Origin: CAWCWK01 sp963842125
Lineage (GTDB): Bacteria; Pseudomonadota; Alphaproteobacteria; Rhizobiales; CAWCWK01
NCBI GenBank assembly: GCA_963842125.1
Contig: CAWJFE010000001.1
Location: 186,001-250,000 of the forward strand
DNA length: 64,000 nucleotides
Direction: 5' to 3'
Positions within the stretch are counted from its first letter, which is position 1. Each line of letters begins with the position of its first letter. The notes beneath the pieces are model-generated. The model was not told where the DNA came from and did not search any database. It saw only the letters and a list, made by a program, of their open reading frames with translations. This document shows positions 34,028 through 42,255 of this stretch, in pieces. The translations under genes were made by a program, and so were the position numbers.

Positions 34028-35410
34028 TCAGGCCTTCTTCAAGTGGTAGGATTTCGGACGGGTCACGCTCCGGTAGCCGAGATGGGAGAGCGCAGCGCCG
34101 CGGCCGGTCTCCTTGCAGCCCGTCCAGCAGAGCGCGGGATCGAGATAGTCGCAGCGGTTCATGAAGACGGTACCGGTCTCGATGCGATGGCCGATGGCTT
34201 CGGCGGCGTCGATGTCGTTCGTCCAGAGCGAGGCGGTGAGGCCGAACGGGCTGTCGTTCATCAGGCCGATCGCTTCGTCGTCGGAATCCACGGCCATGAT
34301 GCCGACGACCGGGCCGAAACTCTCGTCGCGCATGACGCGCATCGTGTGGTCGACATGCGTGAGGATCTGCGGGGCGAGATAAGCGGTGTCGCCGGTATCG
34401 GCCGGGAAGCGGCTCTGATCGATCAGCGGTTTGGCGCCGGCGGCGACGGCCTCCGAGACTTGCGCGCGCACCTCGTCGGCGAAGCGGATGTTCGCCATCG
34501 GCCCGAGTGTGGTGGCGGGGTCGAGCGGATCGCCGAGCGTATAGCCCTCGACGATGGCGACGGCTTTCTCCACGAACGCGTCGAAGAGCGGCCGGGCGAC
34601 ATAGAGGCGCTCGATGCCGCAGCAACATTGGCCGGAGTTGAACATCGCGCCGTCGATCAGCGTCTCGACGGCGGCGTCGAGATCGGCGTCCTCGCGGACA
34701 TAGCCGGGGTCCTTGCCGCCGAGCTCCAGCCCGAGGCCGACAAAGGTGCCGGCCATGGCGCGCTCGATCTGACGGCCGCCATTCACCGAGCCGGTGAAGT
34801 TGACGAAGTCGAAGCTGCGCGCGGCCAGGAGTTCGGCCATCGTCTCATGCGTGACGTGCAGCGTCTGGAAGAGCCCGTCGGGCAGGCCGGCCTTCGCGAA
34901 GGCTTCCGCCAGTCGGTCGCCGGCGAGGATGGTCTGGGTGGAGTGCTTGAGCATCACCGCATTGCCGGCGGCGAGCGCCGGGGCGATCGTGTTGATCGCC
35001 GTCATATAGGGGTAGTTCCAGGGCGCGAGCACGGCGACGAGACCGACGGGCTCGTGCGCGATGTACCGCTTGAAGGCGTTCGAATCCTCGATGACGGTGG
35101 GTGCGAGCGCGTCGCTGGCGATCAACGCCATGTAGCCGGCCCGCTCCTTCACGCCGCCGATCTCGCCGCCATAGCGGATGGGGCGGCCCATCATCTGCGC
35201 GAGTTCGGGGACGATCGCGTCGTTCATCGCCTCCAGTTCGGCCACGGCGCGCATGACGAGGGCGCAGCGGTCCCCAAGGGGAACGTCGGCCCATGCGGCT
35301 TGCGCCTTGCGGGCCTCGGCGAGACGGGGGGCGATGGTGGCGGCGCTATCGGCCTCGCGGGCAACGAAGGTGGAGCCGTCGATGGGGGAGATGCAGGTGA
35401 GGTAGGTCAT
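34028..35410 (-). CDS. NAD-dependent aldehyde dehydrogenase
   Basis: Aldehyde dehydrogenase of 460 residues, somewhat shorter at the N terminus than the usual ~490. The catalytic Cys lies in MFNSGQCCCGIERLYV, the general base in LELGGKDP, and the NAD-binding Asn in LAPWNYPYMTAINTIAPAL. ESFGPVVGIM is also conserved. In this operon it would oxidise the aldehyde from the alcohol dehydrogenase to a carboxylate. The start ATG 35410 (MTYLTCISP) is the first before the conserved region. A pair of inverted repeats separates it from the upstream glutamine synthetase homologue. Confidence 0.92.
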   Translation of the reverse strand: MTYLTCISPIDGSTFVAREADSAATIAPRLAEARKAQAAWADVPLGDRCALVMRAVAELEAMNDAIVPELAQMMGRPIRYGGEIGGVKERAGYMALIASDALAPTVIEDSNAFKRYIAHEPVGLVAVLAPWNYPYMTAINTIAPALAAGNAVMLKHSTQTILAGDRLAEAFAKAGLPDGLFQTLHVTHETMAELLAARSFDFVNFTGSVNGGRQIERAMAGTFVGLGLELGGKDPGYVREDADLDAAVETLIDGAMFNSGQCCCGIERLYVARPLFDAFVEKAVAIVEGYTLGDPLDPATTLGPMANIRFADEVRAQVSEAVAAGAKPLIDQSRFPADTGDTAYLAPQILTHVDHTMRVMRDESFGPVVGIMAVDSDDEAIGLMNDSPFGLTASLWTNDIDAAEAIGHRIETGTVFMNRCDYLDPALCWTGCKETGRGAALSHLGYRSVTRPKSYHLKKA

Positions 35411-35465
35411 GGGCGGTTCGTCATTGAGGACTGGGAACAGGTCTGCGGGGGCGGCGCACGCTCTT

Positions 35466-35512
35466 CCTTCTCCCCTCGGGGAGAAGGTGGCGCGCAGCGT
35501 CGGATGAGGGGG
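35466..35512 (-). repeat. REP-like repeat, left arm of an inverted pair
   Basis: Minus-strand copy of the CCCTCATCCG family; palindromic head CCTTCTCCCCTCGGGGAGAA at 35466-35485, tail GGATGAGGGGG at 35502-35512. With the opposite copy at 35551-35596 it encloses 38 bp, the layout of a REPIN. Confidence 0.85.
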
Positions 35513-35550
35513 CGGTGCGGCTAGGAGAGCGTTCGGCCCAGGATCGACGT

Positions 35551-35596
35551 CCCCCTCATCCGCCCTTCGGGCACCTTCTCCCCGGTGGGAGAAGGG
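35551..35596 (+). repeat. REP-like repeat, right arm of an inverted pair
   Basis: Plus-strand copy running CCCCCTCATCCGCCCTTCGG through CACCTTCTCCCC to GGGAGAAGG. Forms an inverted pair with 35466-35512 between the glutamine synthetase homologue and the aldehyde dehydrogenase gene. Confidence 0.85.
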
Positions 35597-35621
35597 AAGA
35601 TGTGCGAGAGGCCGCCGTTCT

Positions 35622-36989
35622 TCACCCCCGCTCGAAGCCACGACGGACCTCCCAGTCCGTGACGGTAGCGTCGAACTCGGACTGTTCGTGGCGGGCGGCG
35701 TGGACGTAGTGGTCGATGACGTCGTCGCCCATGGCCTTCCGGAGCATCGCGGACTTGTCGAGCGCTTCGGTCGCGGCGCGCAAGGTCGAAGGGACGTGCG
35801 GTGCGTTCTTGGCGGCGTAGGCGTCGCCCTCGAAGGCGTCGCCCAGCTCCAAGCCTTCCTCGATGCCGGCGAGGCCGGCCGCGATCTGGCCGGCAAAGGC
35901 GAGATAGGGATTGAGATCGGCGCCGCCGACGCGGCATTCGACGCGGATGCCCTTCGTGCCCTCACCACAGAGCCGGTAGCCGGCGGTCCGATTGTCGAGG
36001 CTCCAGACGGCCATGGTCGGCGCGAAGGTGCCGGCGACGAAGCGCTTATAGGCGTTGATAGTGGGCGCGAGGAAGAGCGTCGTATCGTCGGCGTATTTGA
36101 GGAGGCCGGCGACGTAGGCGCGCATGAGGTCGGACATGCCGTGGGGCTTGTCCGCATCAAAGAAGGCGGGCTCGCCATCCGTCGTCTGCAGCGACTGGTG
36201 GACGTGGCTGGAGGAGCCCGACGAGGCGTTGTGCCATTTGGCCATGAAGGTCGCGGCCTGGCCCTTCGACCAAGCGATCTCCTTCACGGCATTCTTGGTG
36301 ATGACGTGGTTGTCGGCGGCCGTGAGCGCGTCGGCGTAGCGGACGTTGATTTCCTCTTGCCCCGCCGACGCCTCGCCCTTGGAGCATTCGACCGGAATGC
36401 CGGCGCCATAGAGACCGTTGCGCACGGCGCGCATGACCGCCTCTTCCTTGGTCGTCTGGAGGACGTGGTAGTCCTCGTTATAGCTGGAGACGAGGTCGAG
36501 ACCGCGATAGCCGAGCCGGTCGGCCTCGCCATAGGACTGGTGGAAGAGGAAAAATTCGAGTTCGGACGCCATCGTGGGCGCAAACCCGTGCGCGGCCAGC
36601 CGTTCGATCTGGGCCTTGAGGATCGCGCGGGGGCCGTGCGGCACGGGCTTGTGGGTGGCGTGGTCCTCGACGTCGCAAAGGACGAGCGCCGTTCCCTCCA
36701 GCCAAGGGGTGACGCGCAGGGTCGAGAGGTCGGGGCGCATGACGTAGTCGCCGTAGCCCGCCTCCCAGGACGTCGACTTGTAGCCCTCGACGGTGAGCAT
36801 CTCCATGTCGGTCGCCAGGAGATAGTTGCAGCCATGCGTTTCCTCATACGCGCTGTCGAGGAAATGCGCGGCGTGGAAACGCTTGCCCATGAGCCGGCCC
36901 TGCATGTCGACCTGAGCCGCCACGACGGTATCGATCTCGCCCGCATCGAACGCGGCGCGAAGGTCTTTCAAGGTGAGCAGTCCGGGCAT
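35622..36989 (-). CDS. Glutamine synthetase family protein (gamma-glutamylamine synthetase-like)
   Basis: ATP-dependent ligase of 455 residues with glutamine synthetase fold. Conserved are SELEFFLFHQS (metal and glutamate binding), KGEASAGQEEINVRYADAL, NHVITKNAVKEIAW, SSSHVHQSL and ECRVGGADLNPYLAF with the active-site Arg region. The sequence type resembles PuuA and IpuC, which join glutamate to an amine through the gamma-carboxyl, rather than true GlnA. Its neighbours (alcohol and aldehyde dehydrogenases, amidohydrolase, TRAP transporter) fit gamma-glutamylation of an amine or amino alcohol. The adenylylation tyrosine of GlnA is not recognisable. ATG 36989 has no clear binding site. Confidence 0.88.
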   Translation of the reverse strand: MPGLLTLKDLRAAFDAGEIDTVVAAQVDMQGRLMGKRFHAAHFLDSAYEETHGCNYLLATDMEMLTVEGYKSTSWEAGYGDYVMRPDLSTLRVTPWLEGTALVLCDVEDHATHKPVPHGPRAILKAQIERLAAHGFAPTMASELEFFLFHQSYGEADRLGYRGLDLVSSYNEDYHVLQTTKEEAVMRAVRNGLYGAGIPVECSKGEASAGQEEINVRYADALTAADNHVITKNAVKEIAWSKGQAATFMAKWHNASSGSSSHVHQSLQTTDGEPAFFDADKPHGMSDLMRAYVAGLLKYADDTTLFLAPTINAYKRFVAGTFAPTMAVWSLDNRTAGYRLCGEGTKGIRVECRVGGADLNPYLAFAGQIAAGLAGIEEGLELGDAFEGDAYAAKNAPHVPSTLRAATEALDKSAMLRKAMGDDVIDHYVHAARHEQSEFDATVTDWEVRRGFERG

Positions 36990-37129
36990 GAAACAACCGT
37001 TCGGGGGGTGAGAGATGAGGGTGGAGCGACGCCCGGGGTCGCCGCGACGTGCTTGAGATTTGGAGCCACGCTCCCGCCGGTGCCATCGCTTGGCGGGAGC
37101 TTCGTCCCCTCTCCCTTCGCGGGAGAGGG

Positions 37130-37237
37130 CTAGAGCGCGTCCGGTTCACCTCCGTTCACCAGACGCACTCTAGCTCTTTGTCTTGTCGCGGTTCCTTACG
37201 CTTCGGTGCGTTCGCACCCACGCTGGAACGGCTCTAG
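37130..37237 (-). repeat. RIME-like intergenic repeat, copy D (both modules)
   Basis: Complete 108-bp element in reverse orientation: module 2 palindrome 37130-37174 (CTAGAGCGCG to CACTCTAG), then module 1 to 37237 with GGTTCCTTACGC and GGAACGGCTCTAG. Unlike the other copies it does not touch a coding region at either end. Confidence 0.88.
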
Positions 37238-37283
37238 AGTGAGGGGGTGGTCGATCTGGAAGATTGCTCTTCCGGTGAGACAT

Positions 37284-37329
37284 CCCCCTCATCCGCCCGC
37301 CGGCACCTTCTCCCACGAGGGGAGAAGGG
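37284..37329 (+). repeat. REP-like repeat, single copy
   Basis: TCCCCCTCATCCGCCCGCCG through CACCTTCTCCCACGA to GGGGAGAAGGG; same family as 16180-16223 and 35551-35596. Lies 20 bp before the dctP stop. Confidence 0.82.
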
Positions 37330-37349
37330 CCGCAGCGCTGCCGCGCGTT

Positions 37350-38447
37350 CTAGCTGTAGCGGTAGGGCTTGCCCGCCGCCGCCATGGTGCGATTGTACTC
37401 GCGGAAGATCTCGACCACGCGCGCCGTCCGCTCGGAGGTCTGCGCGATCTCGTCCCAGAACTCGACCGCCGCATCCTCGACCGTCTGCCACTCGTCGTCG
37501 GGAATGGTGGTCAGCTCCAGCTTCTCGCCGGCCGTGCGCAGCTTGGCCTCGCCGCCCCAGTACCAATGCTGTCGGTAATAGTGCGACGAATCCATCGCGA
37601 GCTTCAGCAAGGTCTTGAGGTGGTCGGGTAGCTCGTCATAGCGCTCCTGGTTGGCGAAGAACGAGCCGCACCAGGCGCCCGAAATGTTGTTGGTGAGGAA
37701 GTAGTTCGTCACGTCGGCCCAGCCGACCGTGTAATCCTCGGTGATGCCCGACCAGGCGATGCCGTCGAGCTCGCCCGTCTGCATGGCGACCTCGATATCC
37801 TCCCAAGGGAGCGTGACGGGCACGACGCCGAACTTGGTGAGGAAGCGGCCCGCCGTCGGGAAGGTGAAGACGCGCTTGCCTTCGAGGTCGGCGAGCGAGC
37901 GGATCGGCTCTTTCGTGGCGAAGTGGCAGGGGTCCCAGGCGCCGGCGGAGAGCCACTTGACGCCGTCGATCTCGCCATAGGCCTCCTCCCAGATCTCCTT
38001 CAGGCCGTACTGCTCGAAGAGGACCGGCACGTCGAGGCTGTAGCGCGTGCCGAAGGGGAAGTAGCCGCCGAAGACGGAGATATCGACGGGCGCGGCGATC
38101 GAATCGTCGTCCGACTGCACCATGTCGACCGTGCCCCTCTGCATGGCGCGGAAGAGCTCGCCCGTCGGCACCAGGCTGTCGGCGGTGAAGAGCTCGATCT
38201 CCATCTCGCCATTGGCGGCCTTGTTGAAATCGTCGACCATGCCCTTGACGACGAACTCGGCCAGCGCCGGGCCGGCATAGGTCTGCAGGCGCCAGCGGAT
38301 GGGCGACTGGCCGTGGACGGCGGGGGCCGCGAGCGTGGTCGCGGCGGCGGCGGCACCGCCGACACCGGCCGTTTTGAGGAACTTGCGGCGGCCGGGCTGC
38401 GCTGGGGTTCCCATGGGGGCGCCTTTGGCGTCGAGGATCTTCGTCAT
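37350..38447 (-). CDS. TRAP transporter substrate-binding protein (DctP type), second TRAP system
   Basis: Periplasmic binding protein of 365 residues with a twin-arginine signal (GRRKFLKTAGVGGAAAAATT, cleavage near AVHG), so it is probably exported folded by Tat. The mature part begins SPIRWRLQTYAGPALAEF and carries the family arginine region. The start ATG 38447 (MTKILDAKG) has AGGAAG upstream; the frame to 38519 is not used. It follows dctM by 61 bp and precedes the glutamine synthetase homologue. The transported compound is likely the amine or acid catabolised by this cluster, by context. Confidence 0.92.
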   Translation of the reverse strand: MTKILDAKGAPMGTPAQPGRRKFLKTAGVGGAAAAATTLAAPAVHGQSPIRWRLQTYAGPALAEFVVKGMVDDFNKAANGEMEIELFTADSLVPTGELFRAMQRGTVDMVQSDDDSIAAPVDISVFGGYFPFGTRYSLDVPVLFEQYGLKEIWEEAYGEIDGVKWLSAGAWDPCHFATKEPIRSLADLEGKRVFTFPTAGRFLTKFGVVPVTLPWEDIEVAMQTGELDGIAWSGITEDYTVGWADVTNYFLTNNISGAWCGSFFANQERYDELPDHLKTLLKLAMDSSHYYRQHWYWGGEAKLRTAGEKLELTTIPDDEWQTVEDAAVEFWDEIAQTSERTARVVEIFREYNRTMAAAGKPYRYS

Positions 38448-38508
38448 CTGTCGCTTCCTTCTGGTTGGAGCCGTTTGCCGGCCATTGGGGCTTGAGCGCC
38501 CGATCGGA

Positions 38509-39822
38509 TCATCGCGCATAGGCCGTCTGCGGCAGCCAGAGCGCGATCTGCGGAAAGAGGGTCACGATGGCCAAGCCCAGCATCATGATGAGGACGAAGG
38601 GCCAGACCGAGCGATAGATGTCGCCGAGCCCGATCTCGGGCGGCGCCATGGCGCGCATCAGGAAGAGATTGTAGCCGAAGGGCGGCGTCATGTACGCGAT
38701 CTGGCAGGTGATCGTGTAGAGGACGCCGTACCAGACGAGGTCGAAACCGAGCGCCTTGACGAGCGGAATGTAGAGCGGCGCGACGATGACGAGCATGGCC
38801 GTATCGTCGAGGAACATGCCCAGCACGATATAGCTGAGTTGCATCAGGATGAGGATCTCCCAGGGGCCGAGGCCGAGATCCTCCGTGAAGAGCGTCTCCA
38901 GCGCGCGCGATGCGCCGACGCCGTCGAAGATGCTCCCGAAGGCGAGCGCCGCCATGATGATCCAGAAGAACATGCAGGAGATGAGGAGCGTCTTCTTCAC
39001 CGTCTCGTGGAGTACGGGAAGCGTCAATCGCCCCTTGATGGCCGCAGCGATCATGGCCGCGACCGCACCGACGGCGGACGATTCGACGAGGCTCGTGACG
39101 CCGAGGACGAAGAGGCCGGTCATCGCAAAGAAGATGAAGAGGGGAAGGATGCCGGCGCGCAGGAGGCCGATCTTCTCGCGCGTCGTGATCGAGGCGCGTT
39201 CCTCGGCCGAGAGGACGGGGCCGAGCTCGGGGTTCATCCGGCAGCGAATGTAGATGTAGCCGACGAAGAGCGCGGCGATCATCAGGCCCGGCAATACGCC
39301 TGCCAGCCAGAGCTGGCCGACCGGCACGCGCGCGATCATGCCGTAGAGGACGAGGACGACCGAGGGCGGCACGAGGATACCGAGGCTCGAGCCCGCCTGG
39401 ATGACGCCCGTCACCATGATCTTGTCGTAGCCGCGCCTGAGCAGTTCGGGCAGGGCGATGGTGGCGCCGATCGCCATGCCGGCGACGGAGAGGCCGTTCA
39501 TGGCCGAGATCATGACCATCAGCCCGATCGTGCCGATGGCGAGCCCGCCCGCGGTGCCGCCCATCCAGACGTGGAACATGCGGTAGAGATCGTCCGCGAC
39601 CCCGCTCTCGGAGAGCATGTAGCCCATGAAGATGAAGAGCGGCAGCGTGAGGAGCGGATACCACTTCATCAGCTTCATCACGGCGGAGAAGCCCATCTCC
39701 GAGCCGCCATCGCCATAGAGGAGGAAGGCGGTCACGACCGCCACGCCGCCGATGACGCCGAAGACGCGCTGGCCCGTCAGCAGCATGACCATCATGCTCG
39801 CGAACATGAGGACGGCGATCAT
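38509..39822 (-). CDS. TRAP transporter large permease (DctM type), second TRAP system
   Basis: A 437-residue permease with about 12 membrane segments. Typical parts are LPLFIFMGYMLSESG, GLSVAGMAIGATIALPELL, SLGILVPPSVVLVLYGMI and FLDDTAMLVIVAPLYIPL. The ATG at 39822 begins MIAVLMFAS; an in-frame TTG at 39834 overlaps the dctQ stop as TTGA and is an alternative start with translational coupling. Frames further upstream are shadows of dctQ. The order dctQ-dctM-dctP differs from the first TRAP operon. Confidence 0.92.
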   Translation of the reverse strand: MIAVLMFASMMVMLLTGQRVFGVIGGVAVVTAFLLYGDGGSEMGFSAVMKLMKWYPLLTLPLFIFMGYMLSESGVADDLYRMFHVWMGGTAGGLAIGTIGLMVMISAMNGLSVAGMAIGATIALPELLRRGYDKIMVTGVIQAGSSLGILVPPSVVLVLYGMIARVPVGQLWLAGVLPGLMIAALFVGYIYIRCRMNPELGPVLSAEERASITTREKIGLLRAGILPLFIFFAMTGLFVLGVTSLVESSAVGAVAAMIAAAIKGRLTLPVLHETVKKTLLISCMFFWIIMAALAFGSIFDGVGASRALETLFTEDLGLGPWEILILMQLSYIVLGMFLDDTAMLVIVAPLYIPLVKALGFDLVWYGVLYTITCQIAYMTPPFGYNLFLMRAMAPPEIGLGDIYRSVWPFVLIMMLGLAIVTLFPQIALWLPQTAYAR

Positions 39823-39830
39823 CTCGTAGC

Positions 39831-40406
39831 TCAAGACGCCGCCCCCCGCTCGGCTTCGGCGGGCCGGTCGACCTCGTCCTCGCGCGGCAGACGCTCGACG
39901 CCGGGCAGGTCGATGCCCCGCGCTTCTGCGACGTTGCGGATGAACATCGCGATCGCCTGGAGCAGCATCAGCACGATGCCGCAGACCATGACGATCTTGA
40001 TGGGCGCCATATAGGGCCGCCACGCGGAATAGGACCGCTCGCCATACTGGAGCGCGTAGGCCGTCGAGGAGAGGCCGCCATAGAGAAGGAAGCCGAGATA
40101 GACGATGAGGAGGCAGATCGTGAACGCGTCGGTGACCGCCTGCGTGCGCGGGCTCCAGCGGCCATAGGCGAGGTCCATCCGGACATGCGCGCCCATCTTC
40201 AAGGAGTACCCGCCGCCGACGAGGAAATAGGCGACCATGGCGAACTGCGCCATCTCCAGCGTCCAGAGGCTCGGCAGGAAGAAGGTCTTGGTGATCGTCG
40301 AATAGAAGAGGATCGCGATCATGCCGAAGAGCGAATACATCGCGACGAGCCCCACCCAGCCGTTTACCCGATCGATGGTGCGCACATAGGCGGCCAGCTT
40401 CGTCAT
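39831..40406 (-). CDS. TRAP transporter small permease (DctQ type), second TRAP system
   Basis: A 191-residue four-helix membrane protein with the SLKMGAHVRMDLAYGRW region that follows the second helix in DctQ proteins. Its ATG 40406 overlaps the amidohydrolase stop as ATGA, so the transporter is translationally coupled to the enzyme. The C-terminal tail is acidic. Confidence 0.9.
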   Translation of the reverse strand: MTKLAAYVRTIDRVNGWVGLVAMYSLFGMIAILFYSTITKTFFLPSLWTLEMAQFAMVAYFLVGGGYSLKMGAHVRMDLAYGRWSPRTQAVTDAFTICLLIVYLGFLLYGGLSSTAYALQYGERSYSAWRPYMAPIKIVMVCGIVLMLLQAIAMFIRNVAEARGIDLPGVERLPREDEVDRPAEAERGAAS

Positions 40407-41215
40407 GCGTGGGCTCGCGCGGTCTGAGCCGCCGCTGCATCCGCGTCTTGGACCAGCAGGTCGAGCGCCGCGCGGGTCCAGTCGGCCAGCCGCTCGGCCA
40501 TAGCCTCGCAAGCCTCCGGTGTGGCGACGAGGTCGTTCCTGATCTCGATCATCGCGTGGAGAAGACCGCGCGGGGCGGCGTGGGTGTCGAGCGTGTGGAG
40601 GACGCCGTCCTCGGGGCCATAGGGCGCGTTGCGGCGCACATCGTATTCGCTCGTAGCGCCGGCGACGGCGAGGAGCGCATCGGCCAGGCGCCGATCCTCG
40701 CCATGGAGGACGCCGATCTCGACGCTGCGCGGCCGGCCGTGAAAGGTCGGCGTGAAGGAGTGGATGGTGAGGACGGCGCCTTGCGCATGTGCGGCGGCAT
40801 GCGCGTCGAAGAGCGCCTCGAGCCGGGCCTCGAAGGGACGGTAGACGCTGCGGACGCGCTCGCCGCGCGCCTCTTCGGAGAGACCGGCATTACCGGGAAC
40901 GGCGTGGACCTCGCTCATGGCCGGCATCGCGTCCGGCGCATCCGGCGGGCGGTTGCAGTCGTAGACGAGGCGGGAGACGGTCTGAGCCACGAGGACGGCG
41001 CCGAGCCGTCTGGAGAGGCCGCGCGAGACGGTGTGGGCGCCGGGGTCCCAGGCGACATGGCTGGCGAGCACGTCCGCCGTCACGCCGAGGTCGCCATAGC
41101 GGGCGGGAACGCGGTTGCCGGCATGCTCGCAGACGAGGAGGACCGGGCTCGCGCCGCCGGGCTCGTCGACGACGATACCGTCCTCCACCGCAATGCCGCG
41201 ACCGGTCTGTTCCAA
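40403..41215 (-). CDS. N-formylglutamate amidohydrolase family protein
   Basis: A 270-residue zinc-dependent amidohydrolase of the FGase family, which releases glutamate from N-formylglutamate in histidine breakdown. Motifs are LLVCEHAGNRVPARYG with the likely metal-binding Glu and His, RLVYDCNRPPDAPDAMP, LTIHSFTPTFHG and SVEIGVLHG. No hut genes are near. Position as first gene of the TRAP, glutamine synthetase homologue and dehydrogenase operon suggests action on another N-acyl or gamma-glutamyl amide, which is inference. It is divergent from the RpiR-type regulator. Confidence 0.9.
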   Translation of the reverse strand: MEQTGRGIAVEDGIVVDEPGGASPVLLVCEHAGNRVPARYGDLGVTADVLASHVAWDPGAHTVSRGLSRRLGAVLVAQTVSRLVYDCNRPPDAPDAMPAMSEVHAVPGNAGLSEEARGERVRSVYRPFEARLEALFDAHAAAHAQGAVLTIHSFTPTFHGRPRSVEIGVLHGEDRRLADALLAVAGATSEYDVRRNAPYGPEDGVLHTLDTHAAPRGLLHAMIEIRNDLVATPEACEAMAERLADWTRAALDLLVQDADAAAAQTARAHA

Positions 41216-41231
41216 TGTCGAACCGCTCCAT

Positions 41232-41272
41232 TTGACTTGTAACGATCCTTTCAGATGCTAACGTCCTGTCAA
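41232..41272. promoter_or_regulatory. Candidate control region between the amidohydrolase operon and the RpiR gene
   Basis: The divergent gap carries TTGAC at 41232-41236 and its inverse GTCAA at 41268-41272, 31 bases apart, so each strand has a -35-like TTGAC element pointing inwards. Neither has a convincing -10 box at normal spacing. The region is AT-richer than its surroundings and is the natural place for the RpiR operator. Confidence 0.4.
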
Positions 41273-41337
41273 GCGCAGTCGGCACTGAGCTGCCGAAATT
41301 TCGCGCAGCGCCCAGTTGACGAGGAGGGGTGACGCGG

Positions 41338-42255
41338 GTGGAGAACGAGACGGACCGCGGCATCGCGGAGCGCCTGCGCGACGGTTTCGCCGACCTTACC
41401 CGCGCCGAACGCCAACTCGCCAACACGCTGCTGGAGGGCTATCCGATGGCCGGGCTCGGCAGCATCTCTGCCGTGGCGGGGCGGGCGGACGTGTCGACGC
41501 CGACCGTCCTTCGCATGGCGCGCAAGCTGGGCTTCGACGGGTTTCCGGAGTTCCAGGCGGCGCTCCACGCCGAACTCAGCGCCATGGTGTCGGACCCGCT
41601 CGCCAAACGCCCCTTGGCCACGCAGATGTCGCGCGATGCCGAGGCGCCCGGCGGCACGCATCACGCCGGGCTGCCCGCCACCCACATCCTCAACCGCTTC
41701 GCCGGCGCGGTGATGGAGAACCTGACGGCGAGCCTGCGCCATCTCGACACCACGGCCTTCGATGCGATCGCGGAGCGGCTGGCGAACCCGGACGCGCAGG
41801 TCTTCGTCGTGGGCGGGCGCATCACGCACGCGCTGGCGGACTATCTCTTCACGCAGCTCCAGGTGATGCGCGATGGCGTGCGCCTCCTGCCGCCCGGCGC
41901 CAACACCTGGCCGCACGACGTATTGGGCATGCGCCCCGGCGACACGCTCCTCGTCTTCGATATCCGGCGCTATGAGCGCAGCCTTCTCGGCCTCGCGGAG
42001 ATGGCGCGGGCCGAGGGCGCCGCCGTCGTCGTGCTGACCGACCAGTGGGGCTCGCCGCTGACGGCCCGGGCTGCGCACGCCCTCCATGCCCGCATCGAAG
42101 TCCCATCGGCCTGGGATTCGACCGTCGTCCTCTCGATGCTCGTCGAGACCCTCCTCGCCGCCGTCCAGGAGCGCGACTGGGAGGGCACGGCCGCGCGGAT
42201 GACGCGTCTGGAAGGTCTCTTCGATGCGACGGGGCTCTTTCGCAAGTTCACCTGA
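41338..42255 (+). CDS. MurR/RpiR family transcriptional regulator
   Basis: About 305 residues: an N-terminal HTH_6 DNA-binding domain (LTRAERQLANTLLEG, SISAVAGRADVSTPTVLRMA) and a C-terminal SIS domain (about 140-270; QVFVVGGRITHALADYLF, GDTLLVFDIRRYERSLLG) that normally binds a phosphosugar. GTG 41338 has GGAGG 10 bases upstream at 41323-41327; GTG 41329 would be too close. It is divergent from the amidohydrolase-TRAP operon and probably controls it. Its stop codon abuts that of the next gene as TGATCA. Confidence 0.92.
   Translation: MENETDRGIAERLRDGFADLTRAERQLANTLLEGYPMAGLGSISAVAGRADVSTPTVLRMARKLGFDGFPEFQAALHAELSAMVSDPLAKRPLATQMSRDAEAPGGTHHAGLPATHILNRFAGAVMENLTASLRHLDTTAFDAIAERLANPDAQVFVVGGRITHALADYLFTQLQVMRDGVRLLPPGANTWPHDVLGMRPGDTLLVFDIRRYERSLLGLAEMARAEGAAVVVLTDQWGSPLTARAAHALHARIEVPSAWDSTVVLSMLVETLLAAVQERDWEGTAARMTRLEGLFDATGLFRKFT

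Larger units (their letters stand above)
36990..37349. other. Non-coding gap of 360 bp between dctP and the glutamine synthetase homologue
   Basis: Contains no gene. It holds a 24-bp hairpin (37107-37130, CCCTCTCCC/GGGAGAGGG), the complete RIME-like copy D (37130-37237) and one REP-like copy (37284-37329). The repeats may separate the transporter genes from the catabolic genes transcriptionally. Confidence 0.8.
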
